A DNA stretch of 63,088 nucleotides from Phycisphaerae bacterium (GCA_016782885.1 JADHXQ010000012.1:1-63088); one strand, 5' to 3'. Shown: positions 25,801 through 35,657, counted from the first letter of the stretch. Program-made: numbers and translations. The notes: generated by a model from the letters alone, not told the origin.

Positions 25801-27144
25801 GTGAGCGAAAAGCGACCTCAGAGCGGAATATCGCGACGCACGTTTGTTAAGGGTCTGCTGTCGGCCGGTGCGGTCGCCGGGGTCCCGTGGGTTTTCCCCG
25901 GTCGGGCCGCGGGCGCGGTCGCTCCGAGCGAGAGGATATCGATCGGCATGATCGGCATGGGCAGGCAGGCCACATACGCGAACCTTCCGCCTTTCCTGCG
26001 ATCGAAAGATACGCAGGTGGTAGCCGTTTGCGACGTCGATTCCTGGCGGATGAAGGGCGCCGAGGCGAGAGTTAACAAGCATTACGCCAAGGGCAAATCG
26101 TCCGGAACGTACAAAGGCTGCAGCACTCATCGCGACTTTCGCGAGGTTCTGGCGCGAGACGACATCGACGCGGTGATGATCTCCACGCCGGATCACTGGC
26201 ACGTGCCGATGGCGATTGCGGCCGTCAAGGCGGGCAAGGACGTGTGCTGCGAGAAACCCCTGACGCTGAGCATACACGAAGGGCGGGTGCTCAGCGATGC
26301 GGTCAAGCGATACGGGCGGGTGTTTCGCACCGATAGCGAGTTTCGCTCGCACTGGTACTTCCACCGCGTTGTCGAACTGGTTCGCAACGGGCGGATCGGA
26401 AAGCTGCACACGATACGCGCGGGCGTACCGGCAGGTGACGTGGGATGCGCCCCCCAGCCGATCATGCCCGGACCCGCGGAACTCGACTACGATATGTGGC
26501 TTGGCCCGGCTCCGCTGGCGCCCTACACGCGAAACCGCGTGCATACCCCCTCCAGTTTTCGCCGGCCCGGGTGGATGCGGGTCAGGGACTACTGCGACGG
26601 TATGATCACAAACTGGGGGACCCACCTGATCGATATCGCCCAGTGGGGAAACGGTACTGACCGCACCGGTCCGGTAGAAGTCCAGGCCTCAGGAACATAC
26701 CCGACCGACGGTCTATGGAACGTTCTCCTGAGCTTCGAGGCGAAGTACAAATACGCAAACGGCGTGACCATGCATTACACGATGGACCGGCCTTTTGTGC
26801 AGTTCGAAGGGGAAGGCGGATGGATTCGCGCTGATTATGGCGGAAAGATCCAATCTTCGCCCAAGTCGCTACTCAAAGAGACCCTCGGACTGGCAGACGA
26901 GATACGCTTTCCCCTCAGGAGCGAGAAGGCGGACTTCATCGATTGCATCAAGACGCGCGGTCGGACGCTGGAAGATGCGGAAGTCGGGCACCGCACCACC
27001 TCGGCATGTCACCTCGCCCACATTTCGATAATGCTGGGCGGTCAGAAACTCCGCTGGAACCCCGACGCCGAACAGTTCATCGACAACGATCCAGCCAACA
27101 GGCTGACGCGCCGCACCGCACTGAGGCCACCGTGGACACTATAA
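25801..27144 (+). CDS. Tat-exported Gfo/Idh/MocA family oxidoreductase
   Basis: 447 aa starting with GTG, preceded by AAGGAG; a longer upstream frame lacks a signal. The Tat motif SRRTFVKG (about 11-18) leads a twin-arginine signal. The Rossmann motif IGMIGMGRQA (about 48-57) and the catalytic-lysine motif CCEKPL (near 150) are intact, followed by the C-terminal alpha/beta domain (AELDYDMWLGPAP; ITNWGTHLIDIAQWG). Like Zymomonas glucose-fructose oxidoreductase, Tat export would carry a folded enzyme with bound NAD(P) to the periplasm, where the cofactor must recycle in place. Probable role: oxidation or reduction at a sugar hydroxyl, possibly forming 3-keto-sugars. It is followed four bases later by a sulfatase gene. 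Confidence 0.93.
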   Translation: MSEKRPQSGISRRTFVKGLLSAGAVAGVPWVFPGRAAGAVAPSERISIGMIGMGRQATYANLPPFLRSKDTQVVAVCDVDSWRMKGAEARVNKHYAKGKSSGTYKGCSTHRDFREVLARDDIDAVMISTPDHWHVPMAIAAVKAGKDVCCEKPLTLSIHEGRVLSDAVKRYGRVFRTDSEFRSHWYFHRVVELVRNGRIGKLHTIRAGVPAGDVGCAPQPIMPGPAELDYDMWLGPAPLAPYTRNRVHTPSSFRRPGWMRVRDYCDGMITNWGTHLIDIAQWGNGTDRTGPVEVQASGTYPTDGLWNVLLSFEAKYKYANGVTMHYTMDRPFVQFEGEGGWIRADYGGKIQSSPKSLLKETLGLADEIRFPLRSEKADFIDCIKTRGRTLEDAEVGHRTTSACHLAHISIMLGGQKLRWNPDAEQFIDNDPANRLTRRTALRPPWTL

Positions 27145-27148
27145 AGCA

Positions 27149-28711
27149 ATGAATAGACGCGATTTCCTCAAGGTAAGTGGATTGGCGGCGGTGACGACTG
27201 TCGCTGCGCCGAAATACGCATTCGGTGCAGCGAAGTCCGGGCCGAACCTGCTGATAATCCATACCGACGAGCACAACTTTCGCACGATTGGATGCTACCG
27301 CGACACGCTGACGCCGGACCAGGCGTTCATGTGGGGCAAAAAATCGATCGTCGAGACGCCCAATATCGACTGGATCGCTTCACACGGGGCGCTCTGCACC
27401 AAGTTCTACGCGACCACGCCGGTGTGTTCACCATCGCGGGCGGCGTTTGTGTCGGGGCAATACCCTCAGAACACGCCCGTTGTAACGAACAATATCCGCA
27501 TGAGCGATGACGTCGTCACGTTCGCCGAAATCCTGCGGCGCCGCGGTTATGCGACGGGTTATTCGGGCAAGTGGCATCTCGACGGTGGGGGCAAGCCCCA
27601 GTGGGGACCCAAACGGAAGTTCGGATTCGAGGACAACGCCTGCATGTTCAATCGAGGCCACTGGAAACAGCTTGAAGACACCGCCAACGGTCCGCGAATC
27701 AAGGCACGCACTGGCGGCAAGCCAGGCTACAGCGTCGCCGGCGCCGACAGGAAGTCATTCACCACCGACTTCCTGGCCGACAAGACCATCGACTTCATCA
27801 AAAAGAATGCGGGCGGGCGGTTTTGCTACATGGTCTCCATTCCCGATCCGCACGGGCCGGATACCGTTCGACCGCCGTATGCGAGCATGTACGACGCGAT
27901 GACGTTCGAAAAACCTCGCACGTACGACAAGCCCGACGCCGGCGTGCCGACATGGGCTCGAAAGGAGAAGGGGGGCTACGGACAGGCCAAGTACTACGGT
28001 ATGGTAAAGTGCATCGACGACAATGTCGGCAGGATTCTCCTGTGCCTGCGCACCTTGAAGCTGATGGACAATACGATAGTCATTTTCACCGCCGATCACG
28101 GCGACCTGCGAGGAGAGCATCATCGCCACAACAAGGGCGTTCCCCTGGAGGCCTCGGCGAAGGTCCCGTTTGTCATCTACTATCCATCTAAAATCAAGGC
28201 CGGCACGATCGTCAGAGAGGCGCTGGGGACGGTTGACTTCCTGCCGACGATCATCAACATGATGGGCTTCAAAACCGCCGGACGCGAGGAAGGCCGCGAC
28301 GCCTCGCAGCTCTTTGCGAAGGGCAAGGCGCCAGGCGCGTGGAAGGATGTCACGTTCGTGCGCGGTACGGGCGGCCCGGAAGCCAACTGGCTCGGAGCTT
28401 TCACCGGGCGATACAAATTCATCGTTTCGCCCAGGGACATCCCGTGGCTGATCGATATGGAAAAGGACCCCGACGAACTGAAGAACTTCTTCCTGGACCC
28501 GGAGTATCGTTCGATCGTCCGCGATCTGGCCAATGAGCTTATCGCGTACGGCCGGAAGTACAAGGACGGTAGAACATCCGTTGCGAAGATCGCCGCCGAC
28601 CTCGAATGGAGCGCCAAGGGCCAGGGCAAGTACGTACCCACCGCACCGGCGACCAGGCCCAAAGCAGCGGCAGGCGCCAGGCGAAAACGCAGGAAGGGTC
28701 GCCCCATGTAA
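27149..28711 (+). CDS. Tat-exported type I sulfatase
   Basis: 520 aa alkaline-phosphatase-fold sulfatase that hydrolyses a sulfate ester. Tat motif NRRDFLK at the start; metal ligands in LLIIHTDEH (about 34-42); formylglycine motif CSPSRAAFVSG with Cys93; then SGKWHL and FTADHGD, which provide Lys, His and the second metal set. Metal-ligand Asp40 is followed by Glu rather than the usual Asp (TDEH instead of TDD), a variant found in one branch of planctomycete sulfatases. The tail is a basic, Ala/Pro-rich stretch with ATRPKAAAG. Activation needs formylglycine-generating enzyme, not encoded in the window. The substrate cannot be read from sequence. It is the last gene of a plus-strand run and is convergent with GH43, 16 bases away. 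Confidence 0.95.
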   Translation: MNRRDFLKVSGLAAVTTVAAPKYAFGAAKSGPNLLIIHTDEHNFRTIGCYRDTLTPDQAFMWGKKSIVETPNIDWIASHGALCTKFYATTPVCSPSRAAFVSGQYPQNTPVVTNNIRMSDDVVTFAEILRRRGYATGYSGKWHLDGGGKPQWGPKRKFGFEDNACMFNRGHWKQLEDTANGPRIKARTGGKPGYSVAGADRKSFTTDFLADKTIDFIKKNAGGRFCYMVSIPDPHGPDTVRPPYASMYDAMTFEKPRTYDKPDAGVPTWARKEKGGYGQAKYYGMVKCIDDNVGRILLCLRTLKLMDNTIVIFTADHGDLRGEHHRHNKGVPLEASAKVPFVIYYPSKIKAGTIVREALGTVDFLPTIINMMGFKTAGREEGRDASQLFAKGKAPGAWKDVTFVRGTGGPEANWLGAFTGRYKFIVSPRDIPWLIDMEKDPDELKNFFLDPEYRSIVRDLANELIAYGRKYKDGRTSVAKIAADLEWSAKGQGKYVPTAPATRPKAAAGARRKRRKGRPM

Positions 28712-28727
28712 TAAGAACCGCATGTAC

Positions 28728-29666
28728 TCATCTGATGGGCGCGGGGGCGGGTTGCGGCGTGCCCCTGGTGGCCTTTCCGTGCAGGATGCCTTTGGCGTCG
28801 AACCAGAGCGGGTCGATGCAGAGGAAGCGATTCCACGGTTTCGATCCGTCCTTCTGCTGGTGATAAACGTGCCACATCTTGCCCTTGGCGTCTTTGACCA
28901 CGCAGCCATGCCCCGGACCGAGCGCGCCAGTGCCCCTCTTGATTATCGGATTGTCCGGGTGCTTTACAAACGGGCCTGCGGGGCTTTTGGACGTCGCGTA
29001 TCCGACAGCATAGTCCAGCGAGTTCGCCCCGGTTCCGGAATACATGAGATAGTACTTCTTGTTGTGTTTCAGCATCCAGGGGCCTTCGGTCACCGCGCCG
29101 CGTTTTTTCTCCCAGGCTTTAGTCGGCCTGATGATCTCAATCGGCTTGCTGCGGTCCTTCTGCAAGGGCGTTTTCATCCGTTGAACGTGGATCCTGAAGC
29201 CCGGAAGCTGGACGTAGTACAGGTAGTACTTCCCGTCGTAATCGCGAAACATGTGTGCGTCTATCGCGTTGGTAAACAGCGTCGCACGCTTGACGAATGT
29301 CCCGTCCGGTTTGTCGGCAACAGCGACGCCAATCGTCTTGTTTACGGTGTAGTAGAGGTAAAACTTCTTGTCGACGGGGTTGAGGAATACGTCTGGAGCC
29401 CAGACATTTTTCTTGCCCGGCGAGAATACCTTCCCGCCCTTGGTCCAGTTCACCAGATCTTTTGACGTATATACGCGATAGCTCCAGTTGTCGCCGGTGG
29501 GGTACAGGTAGTATTTGCCTTTGAAGAGAATAACGCACGGATCAGCCGGTCCGATCTCATCGATCACTGGATTGGTGTATGTCGGCTTCTTCGCTTCGCC
29601 CTGCAGACCATGGGCTCCGAGTAATCCAAGCAGCACCGCCAGAGTGAACGCTATCTTTTTTGGCAT
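28728..29666 (-). CDS. Secreted glycoside hydrolase family 43-like enzyme
   Basis: 312 aa with signal peptide (about 1-24). Five-bladed propeller of GH43 type with the expected triad: catalytic base Asp42 in GPADPCVI, pKa-tuning Asp136 in NAIDAHMF and acid Glu194 in AVTEGPWM. Other typical stretches are TNPVI at the front, VYTSKDLVNWTK and VWAPDV. Members cleave arabinose, xylose or galactose linkages; the exact specificity is open. GGGAG supports the ATG. It lies 10 bases after the terpenoid-cyclase-fold lipoprotein gene, so it is probably the last gene of that minus-strand unit. Confidence 0.9.
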   Translation of the reverse strand: MPKKIAFTLAVLLGLLGAHGLQGEAKKPTYTNPVIDEIGPADPCVILFKGKYYLYPTGDNWSYRVYTSKDLVNWTKGGKVFSPGKKNVWAPDVFLNPVDKKFYLYYTVNKTIGVAVADKPDGTFVKRATLFTNAIDAHMFRDYDGKYYLYYVQLPGFRIHVQRMKTPLQKDRSKPIEIIRPTKAWEKKRGAVTEGPWMLKHNKKYYLMYSGTGANSLDYAVGYATSKSPAGPFVKHPDNPIIKRGTGALGPGHGCVVKDAKGKMWHVYHQQKDGSKPWNRFLCIDPLWFDAKGILHGKATRGTPQPAPAPIR

Positions 29667-29676
29667 ACCGGTCTCC

Positions 29677-30882
29677 CTATCTGGTGGAAGTGACGGTTGT
29701 TGTTTGCGGGCCGCGGCGTTGGCAGCGGTGCAGTGACATGATCGCCATGGCTGTACCGTATTGCTGGTGGTAGTCGTAGAACGGGAAGTCCCACCACGAA
29801 CCGTCCTTCTCCTGGAGCCGCATCAGTATTCCCGCGAGGTGATCCTGGTAGAATCCCTGCTGGTCGGGGGGTAATTGCTCGATGCATCCGGCGGCGTAAA
29901 AGTGGCCGTAGTAGTAGAAATATCCCGCCACCGCGAACCATGATTCGTGAGGGCGGGGAAATTTCCTGGCTCGCGACAGCCATCCGTTGCGGGCGCAAAG
30001 GCGGTCCAGCCATGTTTTCAGCACATCGTCGGTTATACGCTTGTCGCCCGAAAGGCGCAGCGCCAGGTTGCATGCCTGCGAACGCCCGAGGCTTCCGGCC
30101 GGGAGATTGATTCCGGCGGCGCGGCGCGTGGTGTAACCGCGCCTGTAAAGGTATGTGAAGTTGGGATTCTGCTGGTTGACGATGCGGGTTTTGGCGCGGT
30201 CGATCATCGTTTGCGGGACGTCGACTCCGATGCTTCGTGCTTCCTGCAGGGCGATCAGTACGGTGGCGGTCGTGAACGACGTGGTCATCGCGAACGGTTT
30301 TTGCGTGTGGTAGTCGAACTCGTAATATCCCCATCCGCCGCCGAGCGATTCGAATCGCTTTAGAAGGTCGATCTGTCCGCCGGCCAGTTTGAGTATCTCC
30401 TCGCGGCGCGGCTTGTCGCCGGGCAGTCGATTGTACATTTGCACCAGGGCGCTAAGCCCGTATGCGTGAGCCCAGTTGTTGTAGAGAGCCCTGGGGGAGT
30501 CTCGTTTCAGCTTCCCAAGGTTCTCGGCGAGGTATGCTTCTGCCCGCTCGATCGATTTCGTCACCACCGCCCTCGCCCCGCCGGCTTCGATCAGCGCCGA
30601 GACGCACAGGCTTGTAACCGCTACTCTGAATCCGTGGTGCGCCGAAGGGACCGGTGCGTAGATATTGAGGCTCTTGGTCCGCCGCGGCGAGCCCCACGAA
30701 CCGTTGGAATGCTGCCTGGCCAGGAGGAAGTCAGTTCCGCGACGGATGGCGCCGTCGAGTGCTTCGGGCGCCACGGGCTCGGGTGGTCCGGGCCGGGGAT
30801 GTCCCTTCACAACACATCCGCTGACGAGAAAGACTCCCGCCATCAATGCTATAACAGAGCGTCGGATAATGAACTCCTTCAT
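29677..30882 (-). CDS. Lipoprotein with prenyltransferase/squalene-oxidase-type repeats
   Basis: 401 aa with a lipoprotein signal (lipobox LVSGC, Cys23). The mature protein is an alpha-toroid with QW-like repeats: FLLARQHSNGSWG (about 52-64), RFESLGGGWGYYEF (near 190) and LQEKDGSWWDFPF (near 370). Despite the fold, squalene cyclases are not lipoproteins, and the DxDD acid motif is not visible. A glycan-active or structural role, as in other secreted alpha-toroid proteins including polysaccharide lyases, is more likely (inference). It lies 19 bases after the HlyD-like adaptor gene and 10 before GH43, so it is probably cotranscribed with both. Confidence 0.78.
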   Translation of the reverse strand: MKEFIIRRSVIALMAGVFLVSGCVVKGHPRPGPPEPVAPEALDGAIRRGTDFLLARQHSNGSWGSPRRTKSLNIYAPVPSAHHGFRVAVTSLCVSALIEAGGARAVVTKSIERAEAYLAENLGKLKRDSPRALYNNWAHAYGLSALVQMYNRLPGDKPRREEILKLAGGQIDLLKRFESLGGGWGYYEFDYHTQKPFAMTTSFTTATVLIALQEARSIGVDVPQTMIDRAKTRIVNQQNPNFTYLYRRGYTTRRAAGINLPAGSLGRSQACNLALRLSGDKRITDDVLKTWLDRLCARNGWLSRARKFPRPHESWFAVAGYFYYYGHFYAAGCIEQLPPDQQGFYQDHLAGILMRLQEKDGSWWDFPFYDYHQQYGTAMAIMSLHRCQRRGPQTTTVTSTR

Positions 30883-30901
30883 GCCTGTACTCGAAGAAAA
30901 G

Positions 30902-32347
30902 CTACTTCGACGCCTTTCTGAAAACCGTTTCGCCCGCGGTCAGCCCCTTGAGTATCTCGACCTTGCCCCCGTGACTCTTGCCCGTTACGACCAGGCGTTT
31001 CTTCTTTGCGCCGCCCTCTTTGACATGGACGAACTCCTTACCGCCCTCTTTGGAGACCGCCGAACCGGGTACGGTGATTGCTTTGAGGTTTTCATAGGCC
31101 TTCAGCGTGATATTGCACGTCATGCCCGCCACTACGGCCCCCGCGCCTTCGGGCAGGACTAGTCGCGCGTCGAACTGGCTCGATGCCGTCGGTATCTTCG
31201 AGAACTTGTCGAGCTTTATCGCCAGTTTTTTCTGCGGATATGCGGTCGGCGTCGCCAGCCCGGTCTGTCCGGCGGCGAGCAGGCCGAAATCTTTCTCGGA
31301 AATGCTGACTCTCACGAACAGCGACTTGGGATCGACGATCGTCATGAAGACCTCGTCGGCCGCAAGTTTTCCGTTGGGAACCAGCTTGGCGGCGACGGTT
31401 GTGCTGCTCCACTTGCCCCGGTCGCACTTGCCATAGTAAACCACGCCCGCGACCGGCGCCTTGATTGTCATCGCGTCGCGATCGGCCTGGAGATCAGCGA
31501 GGGCTTTGGCGGCCTTCTTGCGGGCGCGGCGGGACGCGGCGATGTCGAGAGCCGCTTTTTCCAGCGCCATCGGAAGGAGTATCTTGGCGTCTTCGTTTGC
31601 GGTAATCGCGGATTGAGTCGCCAGGATCATGTCTTTTGCTTGTCGGGCGAGATTGGTTTTTAGCGCCGCGTCCAGAGCGACTTTAGCCTGCTGGGCGGCG
31701 AGTTCAGATCGGCGGACGGCGTCCTTTGTGCGCCGGAGGACGATCTCTTCGGTTGCTTCGGTCAGGTCGTCAGCTTCGTACATCTTCTTGAGCTGGCGGA
31801 GTTCTTCCTTGATGTACGCCAGTCGATCTGCGGCGGACTGGTAGGTTTCGATGGTTGCCCTCTTGCTGAGTTCGCGGTTCTTCTTGAAATACTCGAGGTT
31901 CTCCTTCGCACGTGTAGCGGCGCGCTGAGCCGCGGCGAGTTTCAGGGGGGTGGAGGCTTTGAGTTGAGAGAATTCGGCCTCCGCCTGCCGCAGCTCCAAG
32001 GCGCCGGCGAGGTCGGCGTGCTGTTTTTCTTTCAACGCTTTATCGAACTTGTCGAGCTTCGGCGTGATCAGCGTGTCGCCTTTGGAGATTGTCGCTCCGT
32101 GTTCGACGGCCTTGCCAACGGTAAGCGACGCGGCGGATTTGGCCTTGAAGGATATCTCGGTCATGTCCGCCGACTCGAACACGCCGGGAAGCTTGATTTC
32201 GACCCGGAATGGCGCCGCCTGGACCTTGACGGTCGCCGGTTTGGGAGGTGCGGGCGGTTTTTGGGCGGATTTGTCCTGGGCCGATGCGATCCATGTCGGC
32301 GCCAAGAGGAGCGAAACGATCAACAGCCAATTCATTCGTCGTGACAT
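30902..32347 (-). CDS. HlyD/RND-type periplasmic adaptor protein
   Basis: 481 aa with signal peptide (MSRRMNWLLIVSLLLAPTWI). Layout of membrane-fusion proteins: an N-terminal beta part (PFRVEIKLPGVFES; half lipoyl near 75-95), a long coiled coil (about 100-300, rich in Ala, Lys and Glu), a second half lipoyl (MTIKAPVAGVVYYGKC) and beta-barrel segments (PKSLFVRVSISEKDFGLLAAGQTG; ITVPGSAVSKEGG). It should bridge an inner-membrane pump to an outer-membrane channel, but no pump or TolC gene is next to it. Its neighbours are a di-haem protein (upstream) and the alpha-toroid lipoprotein (downstream). AGGA lies about ten bases before the ATG. Confidence 0.85.
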   Translation of the reverse strand: MSRRMNWLLIVSLLLAPTWIASAQDKSAQKPPAPPKPATVKVQAAPFRVEIKLPGVFESADMTEISFKAKSAASLTVGKAVEHGATISKGDTLITPKLDKFDKALKEKQHADLAGALELRQAEAEFSQLKASTPLKLAAAQRAATRAKENLEYFKKNRELSKRATIETYQSAADRLAYIKEELRQLKKMYEADDLTEATEEIVLRRTKDAVRRSELAAQQAKVALDAALKTNLARQAKDMILATQSAITANEDAKILLPMALEKAALDIAASRRARKKAAKALADLQADRDAMTIKAPVAGVVYYGKCDRGKWSSTTVAAKLVPNGKLAADEVFMTIVDPKSLFVRVSISEKDFGLLAAGQTGLATPTAYPQKKLAIKLDKFSKIPTASSQFDARLVLPEGAGAVVAGMTCNITLKAYENLKAITVPGSAVSKEGGKEFVHVKEGGAKKKRLVVTGKSHGGKVEILKGLTAGETVFRKASK

Positions 32348-32418
32348 GGTCGTAAGTCCTTTCGAGTTTGTGAAGCGCGGATCGGGTCAACTGCGCCGCT
32401 CAATGTTCTCGATCGGAT

Positions 32419-35400
32419 CTATTTCGATCCGGACGATCCCTTGAGGCTGCTGACGAGCTTGGCCCGTGATTCCATCACCCATTTCTCTCCGCCGCCGGCC
32501 TGGAGTGTGGGTTGCCAGCCTTGCAGGTTTTCGGTGGGACTGCGGATGATACACTTGTTAACGAGAGCGGCCGTCTTCTTGTACTTCGGATCGTCCCTGG
32601 AGGCGTATCCGGGAAGCTGTCCCCATCCGCCGGCCTTGGTCGCAAGAGGCGCCATCAGTATGCGCGATTCGTCGATCTGGGCTACGTTGATAAGCGCCCG
32701 GTCGGGCTGCCTGGCGATCTTCTCGCCGAAGAGTTCCTTGGCATAGGCCCGCAACTGCGTCATACCGGCCGCGTCGATCTTGCGTTCTTCGAGCTTGTTG
32801 GGGAACAGGTCGCCGTAGCACTGCGCGTTAACGTCCAGCCACTCGATGATCCGCATGTAGCTGTCGTTGTCCATATTGCACTTACCGTGATTCTTCACCA
32901 GCATGTGCGAAACCTTGTTACGGAACGCGAAGAACCGCCGCGGTTTGCTGATGTTCCTGTCCTCGACCGTATGGTTCTGGCTACCGCCCATATAGCTCTT
33001 CAGGCCGACCTTGTGGTCGCCCATTGCGACAAGGGCCTTGAACGATTGCGGCCAGGTCTGCCCGTCGTGGATCAGCTTGACCTTTTCGCCCTTGGGGTCC
33101 TTGCCTTCGCCCAGACCGTGACACTTGATGCAGTAGCGGTCGAGCACGGGTTGGACGGTCCGCATGAAGCTCAATCCGCCCGGATAGTCCGGACCGGCCG
33201 CGGGTTTGAGGTCCACCGGGCGGAGTCGCCGCAGCTTTGCCATCGCGCTTACGATCGGGCTGGACCCTTCTGGTTCGTGGCATCCGACGCAGCTCCTGTT
33301 CTCTCCGGGCTGGAGGTAGAAGAGGCTCTTTTCGGTCAGGATCGCCATGCCGTTTTCGTCGAGCGTCTGGACCTGCAGGGACGTTCGGGCCGGTACTTTG
33401 AAGTACGCCGAACCGGTTTCGTCGACCGGAACGGTTCCGATAACTCTCTTCGGTATTTCTACCGGTACGAACATGCTGCAGGCGCTGCGCCTCGCTCGGG
33501 GTTGGACGCCGATGGCAATGATGCGGACGGCTTTGATCATGCCCGGCTTGATGATGCCTTCGGGATCGTTTTCCTTTCGTGTGAGGTACGCGTTCTGGAG
33601 GAATACCGTTCCGTAGTCCGAGGCGTTTGGTTGGAGCATCGTCGGCATGACCGGCGGGCGTTTGCGTTTTCGGATTGCGATAGGCGAGAAGGACGCGACT
33701 TCGGGGTCTTCGTAGATCATCTCGCGTCCGCCTGCCGGGTCGATCAGGTAGATTGCCCGATCGGCCGCCGGGGGAAGCTGGCCCTGCTTGTGTACGTTAT
33801 GGTTGGCCCGCGAGACCAGCATCAGTTCGTCGGTGATCGGGTATGGGTGAGAGTAGTGTGGGTTAGGCCACCCGCCGCCGGGCGACTCGGAGTAAGGCGT
33901 CTCGGGCGTGATGTGTTCGATCGCCTCTTCGGTGTTCTCGCCGATGTTCGTGTCGAGTATCACCGTCGTGCCTGTGTTGTAACTGTGGTGTCCCTGCGCG
34001 GTGGTTACTACGCGGTGGGTTCCGGGAATGGCGGTCGCTTCGACCATCATCATCGGGTGGAGCATGTCGTTTCCGAAGAAGTGGGTTACGTTCGTTCCGT
34101 CGGGGCGGCAGGCCCAGAGCATGTGGAAGAACATCTCGTGGCGGTTGGTGTATTCCCACCGCGTGAACACGATCCGCCCGTCATTGAGTACTGACGGTTC
34201 GTACTCGTTTTCGTTGCCGAACGATAACTGCTTGATGTTGTCGCCGTCCTTGTCGCAGCGATGAAGCGTCCATGCGGGGTTGTACCGCCCGCCGTGGCAG
34301 CGCCCGAATGACTGGCATCGCGTGGTGATGAAGATAATCTCGTCGTCCGGCAGGTAGCATGGATCGTTGTCTTCGATTATCACCGTGGCGCGATTGTCCC
34401 ACGTGTTGAACTTGTCGCGTTTCGTGCCGGTAAGCTGCCGCACCGACGAGCCGTCGAGGGCGGCTTCGTGGAGGAAGTATCGCTTCTGGCCTTCGCGCGT
34501 GTGGTCGCAGAACGCAAAGGCGACCTTCTCGGCGTCGTAGTGGAGGTCGGGGTTGCGGACGGCGCCTTCGGGCAGCATGCCCTTCTTCAGCATGGGTGCG
34601 ACCTTGATATCGTCGGATTTCCAGTCTGAGAGTATCGTCAGACCTTTGCCAATGCGGCTGTGACGCCCGAGGTGCTGGTCGCCGTTGTGAGAGTACTTCG
34701 TGGGCGGGTTGCGGTTGATGAGGATTCTTTCGAAGTCCAGCGCCGGGTGCGAAAGTATCATCTTGCGCCTGAGGTGACGGACGCTGATGTAGAATTCTTC
34801 GTATGCTTCGGGCTTTACGGTTTTGGAGTCCCATTTGGCTTGGAGCACCTTGAGGCTGGCGGCGCATGCGGGCAGTTTCTTTGACTTCTCGACATAAGCC
34901 AGTGTTTTGCCGGCCAGTGCGAGCGCATCGGTGATATTGGTGTCCTTCACGAGCGAGTCTTTGGCGCCGTCGGGTTTCGGGGCGGCTTTGGGCTTTGGTA
35001 CGGTCGCCAGCGAAAGTGTCGAGGCTTTGCTTATCGAGGATTGAGTAGCCGGTTTCTTCAGGGCGACATTACCCTTCCCTCCGCCTGTTGGATAGACCTC
35101 GACTTCATTGAGGTGGAGGAAGTTGTCATGCACTTGCAGGCGGACGTATCTCGCTGCCAAACCGCCCAGCTTTACTATGAGCGGCTTGGTTTTTTTCCTC
35201 CCGCCTTCAAATTTCGAGCCGTCGTGCGTGTAGGCCTTCGTCCATGTCTTACCGTCTCCGGAGAGGAGTATTTCCAGGTTGTTGGCGCGTTCGGGGTTCT
35301 TTTCCCGATTGGCGACCAGGATCACACTGATGGTGTATGATTTCTGCAGATCAACTTGCCACCATGCGGTTTTTTCCTTGTTGGTGTGGAATCCCGTGCG

Positions 35401-35622
35401 ATCGTAGCGGTTCCCGTTGACTGCGCCGTATGCATCCTGCTCGGGATGCGTTACTTTCTGACGGCCCCGGCGGCGGTTTGGGGGATTCTTGGTGGCCTTG
35501 AGAGATTTAATCCAGCTTTTCTCGAGCGACTCCATGTATTCGGTCTTCGCTGCTGCAAACGTCGGCGCGCAAGATGCAGCAACAAACAGCATTACAACCA
35601 ATCGTTTCGACAACGCAACCAT
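32419..35622 (-). CDS. HzsA-like di-haem protein with discoidin-like domain (paralogue 3)
   Basis: 1067 aa, longest of the four paralogues. Signal peptide (MVALSKRLVVMLFVAAS), then an F5/8 type C (discoidin-like) module at about 40-175 (WWQVDLQKSYTISVILVANR; YVRLQVHDNFLHLNEVEVYP). After a Lys/Pro/Ala linker and a helical stretch, PD40-like propeller blades run to about 640 with the shared motif FTRWEY. Then comes the HzsA-middle-like domain (IGTVPVDETGS), haem site CVGCHEP near 778 and CIKCHGL near 830. The C-terminal signature is WLDVNAQCYG, followed by about 90 extra residues. GAGGTG five bases upstream fixes the start at 35622; an in-frame extension to 35781 has no signal. The discoidin module probably binds a glycan and places the redox unit there (inference). 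Confidence 0.86.
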   Translation of the reverse strand: MVALSKRLVVMLFVAASCAPTFAAAKTEYMESLEKSWIKSLKATKNPPNRRRGRQKVTHPEQDAYGAVNGNRYDRTGFHTNKEKTAWWQVDLQKSYTISVILVANREKNPERANNLEILLSGDGKTWTKAYTHDGSKFEGGRKKTKPLIVKLGGLAARYVRLQVHDNFLHLNEVEVYPTGGGKGNVALKKPATQSSISKASTLSLATVPKPKAAPKPDGAKDSLVKDTNITDALALAGKTLAYVEKSKKLPACAASLKVLQAKWDSKTVKPEAYEEFYISVRHLRRKMILSHPALDFERILINRNPPTKYSHNGDQHLGRHSRIGKGLTILSDWKSDDIKVAPMLKKGMLPEGAVRNPDLHYDAEKVAFAFCDHTREGQKRYFLHEAALDGSSVRQLTGTKRDKFNTWDNRATVIIEDNDPCYLPDDEIIFITTRCQSFGRCHGGRYNPAWTLHRCDKDGDNIKQLSFGNENEYEPSVLNDGRIVFTRWEYTNRHEMFFHMLWACRPDGTNVTHFFGNDMLHPMMMVEATAIPGTHRVVTTAQGHHSYNTGTTVILDTNIGENTEEAIEHITPETPYSESPGGGWPNPHYSHPYPITDELMLVSRANHNVHKQGQLPPAADRAIYLIDPAGGREMIYEDPEVASFSPIAIRKRKRPPVMPTMLQPNASDYGTVFLQNAYLTRKENDPEGIIKPGMIKAVRIIAIGVQPRARRSACSMFVPVEIPKRVIGTVPVDETGSAYFKVPARTSLQVQTLDENGMAILTEKSLFYLQPGENRSCVGCHEPEGSSPIVSAMAKLRRLRPVDLKPAAGPDYPGGLSFMRTVQPVLDRYCIKCHGLGEGKDPKGEKVKLIHDGQTWPQSFKALVAMGDHKVGLKSYMGGSQNHTVEDRNISKPRRFFAFRNKVSHMLVKNHGKCNMDNDSYMRIIEWLDVNAQCYGDLFPNKLEERKIDAAGMTQLRAYAKELFGEKIARQPDRALINVAQIDESRILMAPLATKAGGWGQLPGYASRDDPKYKKTAALVNKCIIRSPTENLQGWQPTLQAGGGEKWVMESRAKLVSSLKGSSGSK

Positions 35623-35657
35623 ATTGCACCTCAACTGTATAAAAGTTACTTCTTCTA

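Noticed and set aside
29677-30882. Annotation as squalene-hopene cyclase
   Set aside because: The alpha-toroid repeats are there, but the protein is a lipoprotein of only about 400 aa without a visible DxDD motif and sits in a glycan locus.
32512-34194. 560-codon open frame antisense to di-haem paralogue 3
   Set aside because: A shadow of the minus-strand gene, which has a signal peptide, propeller motifs and two haem sites.
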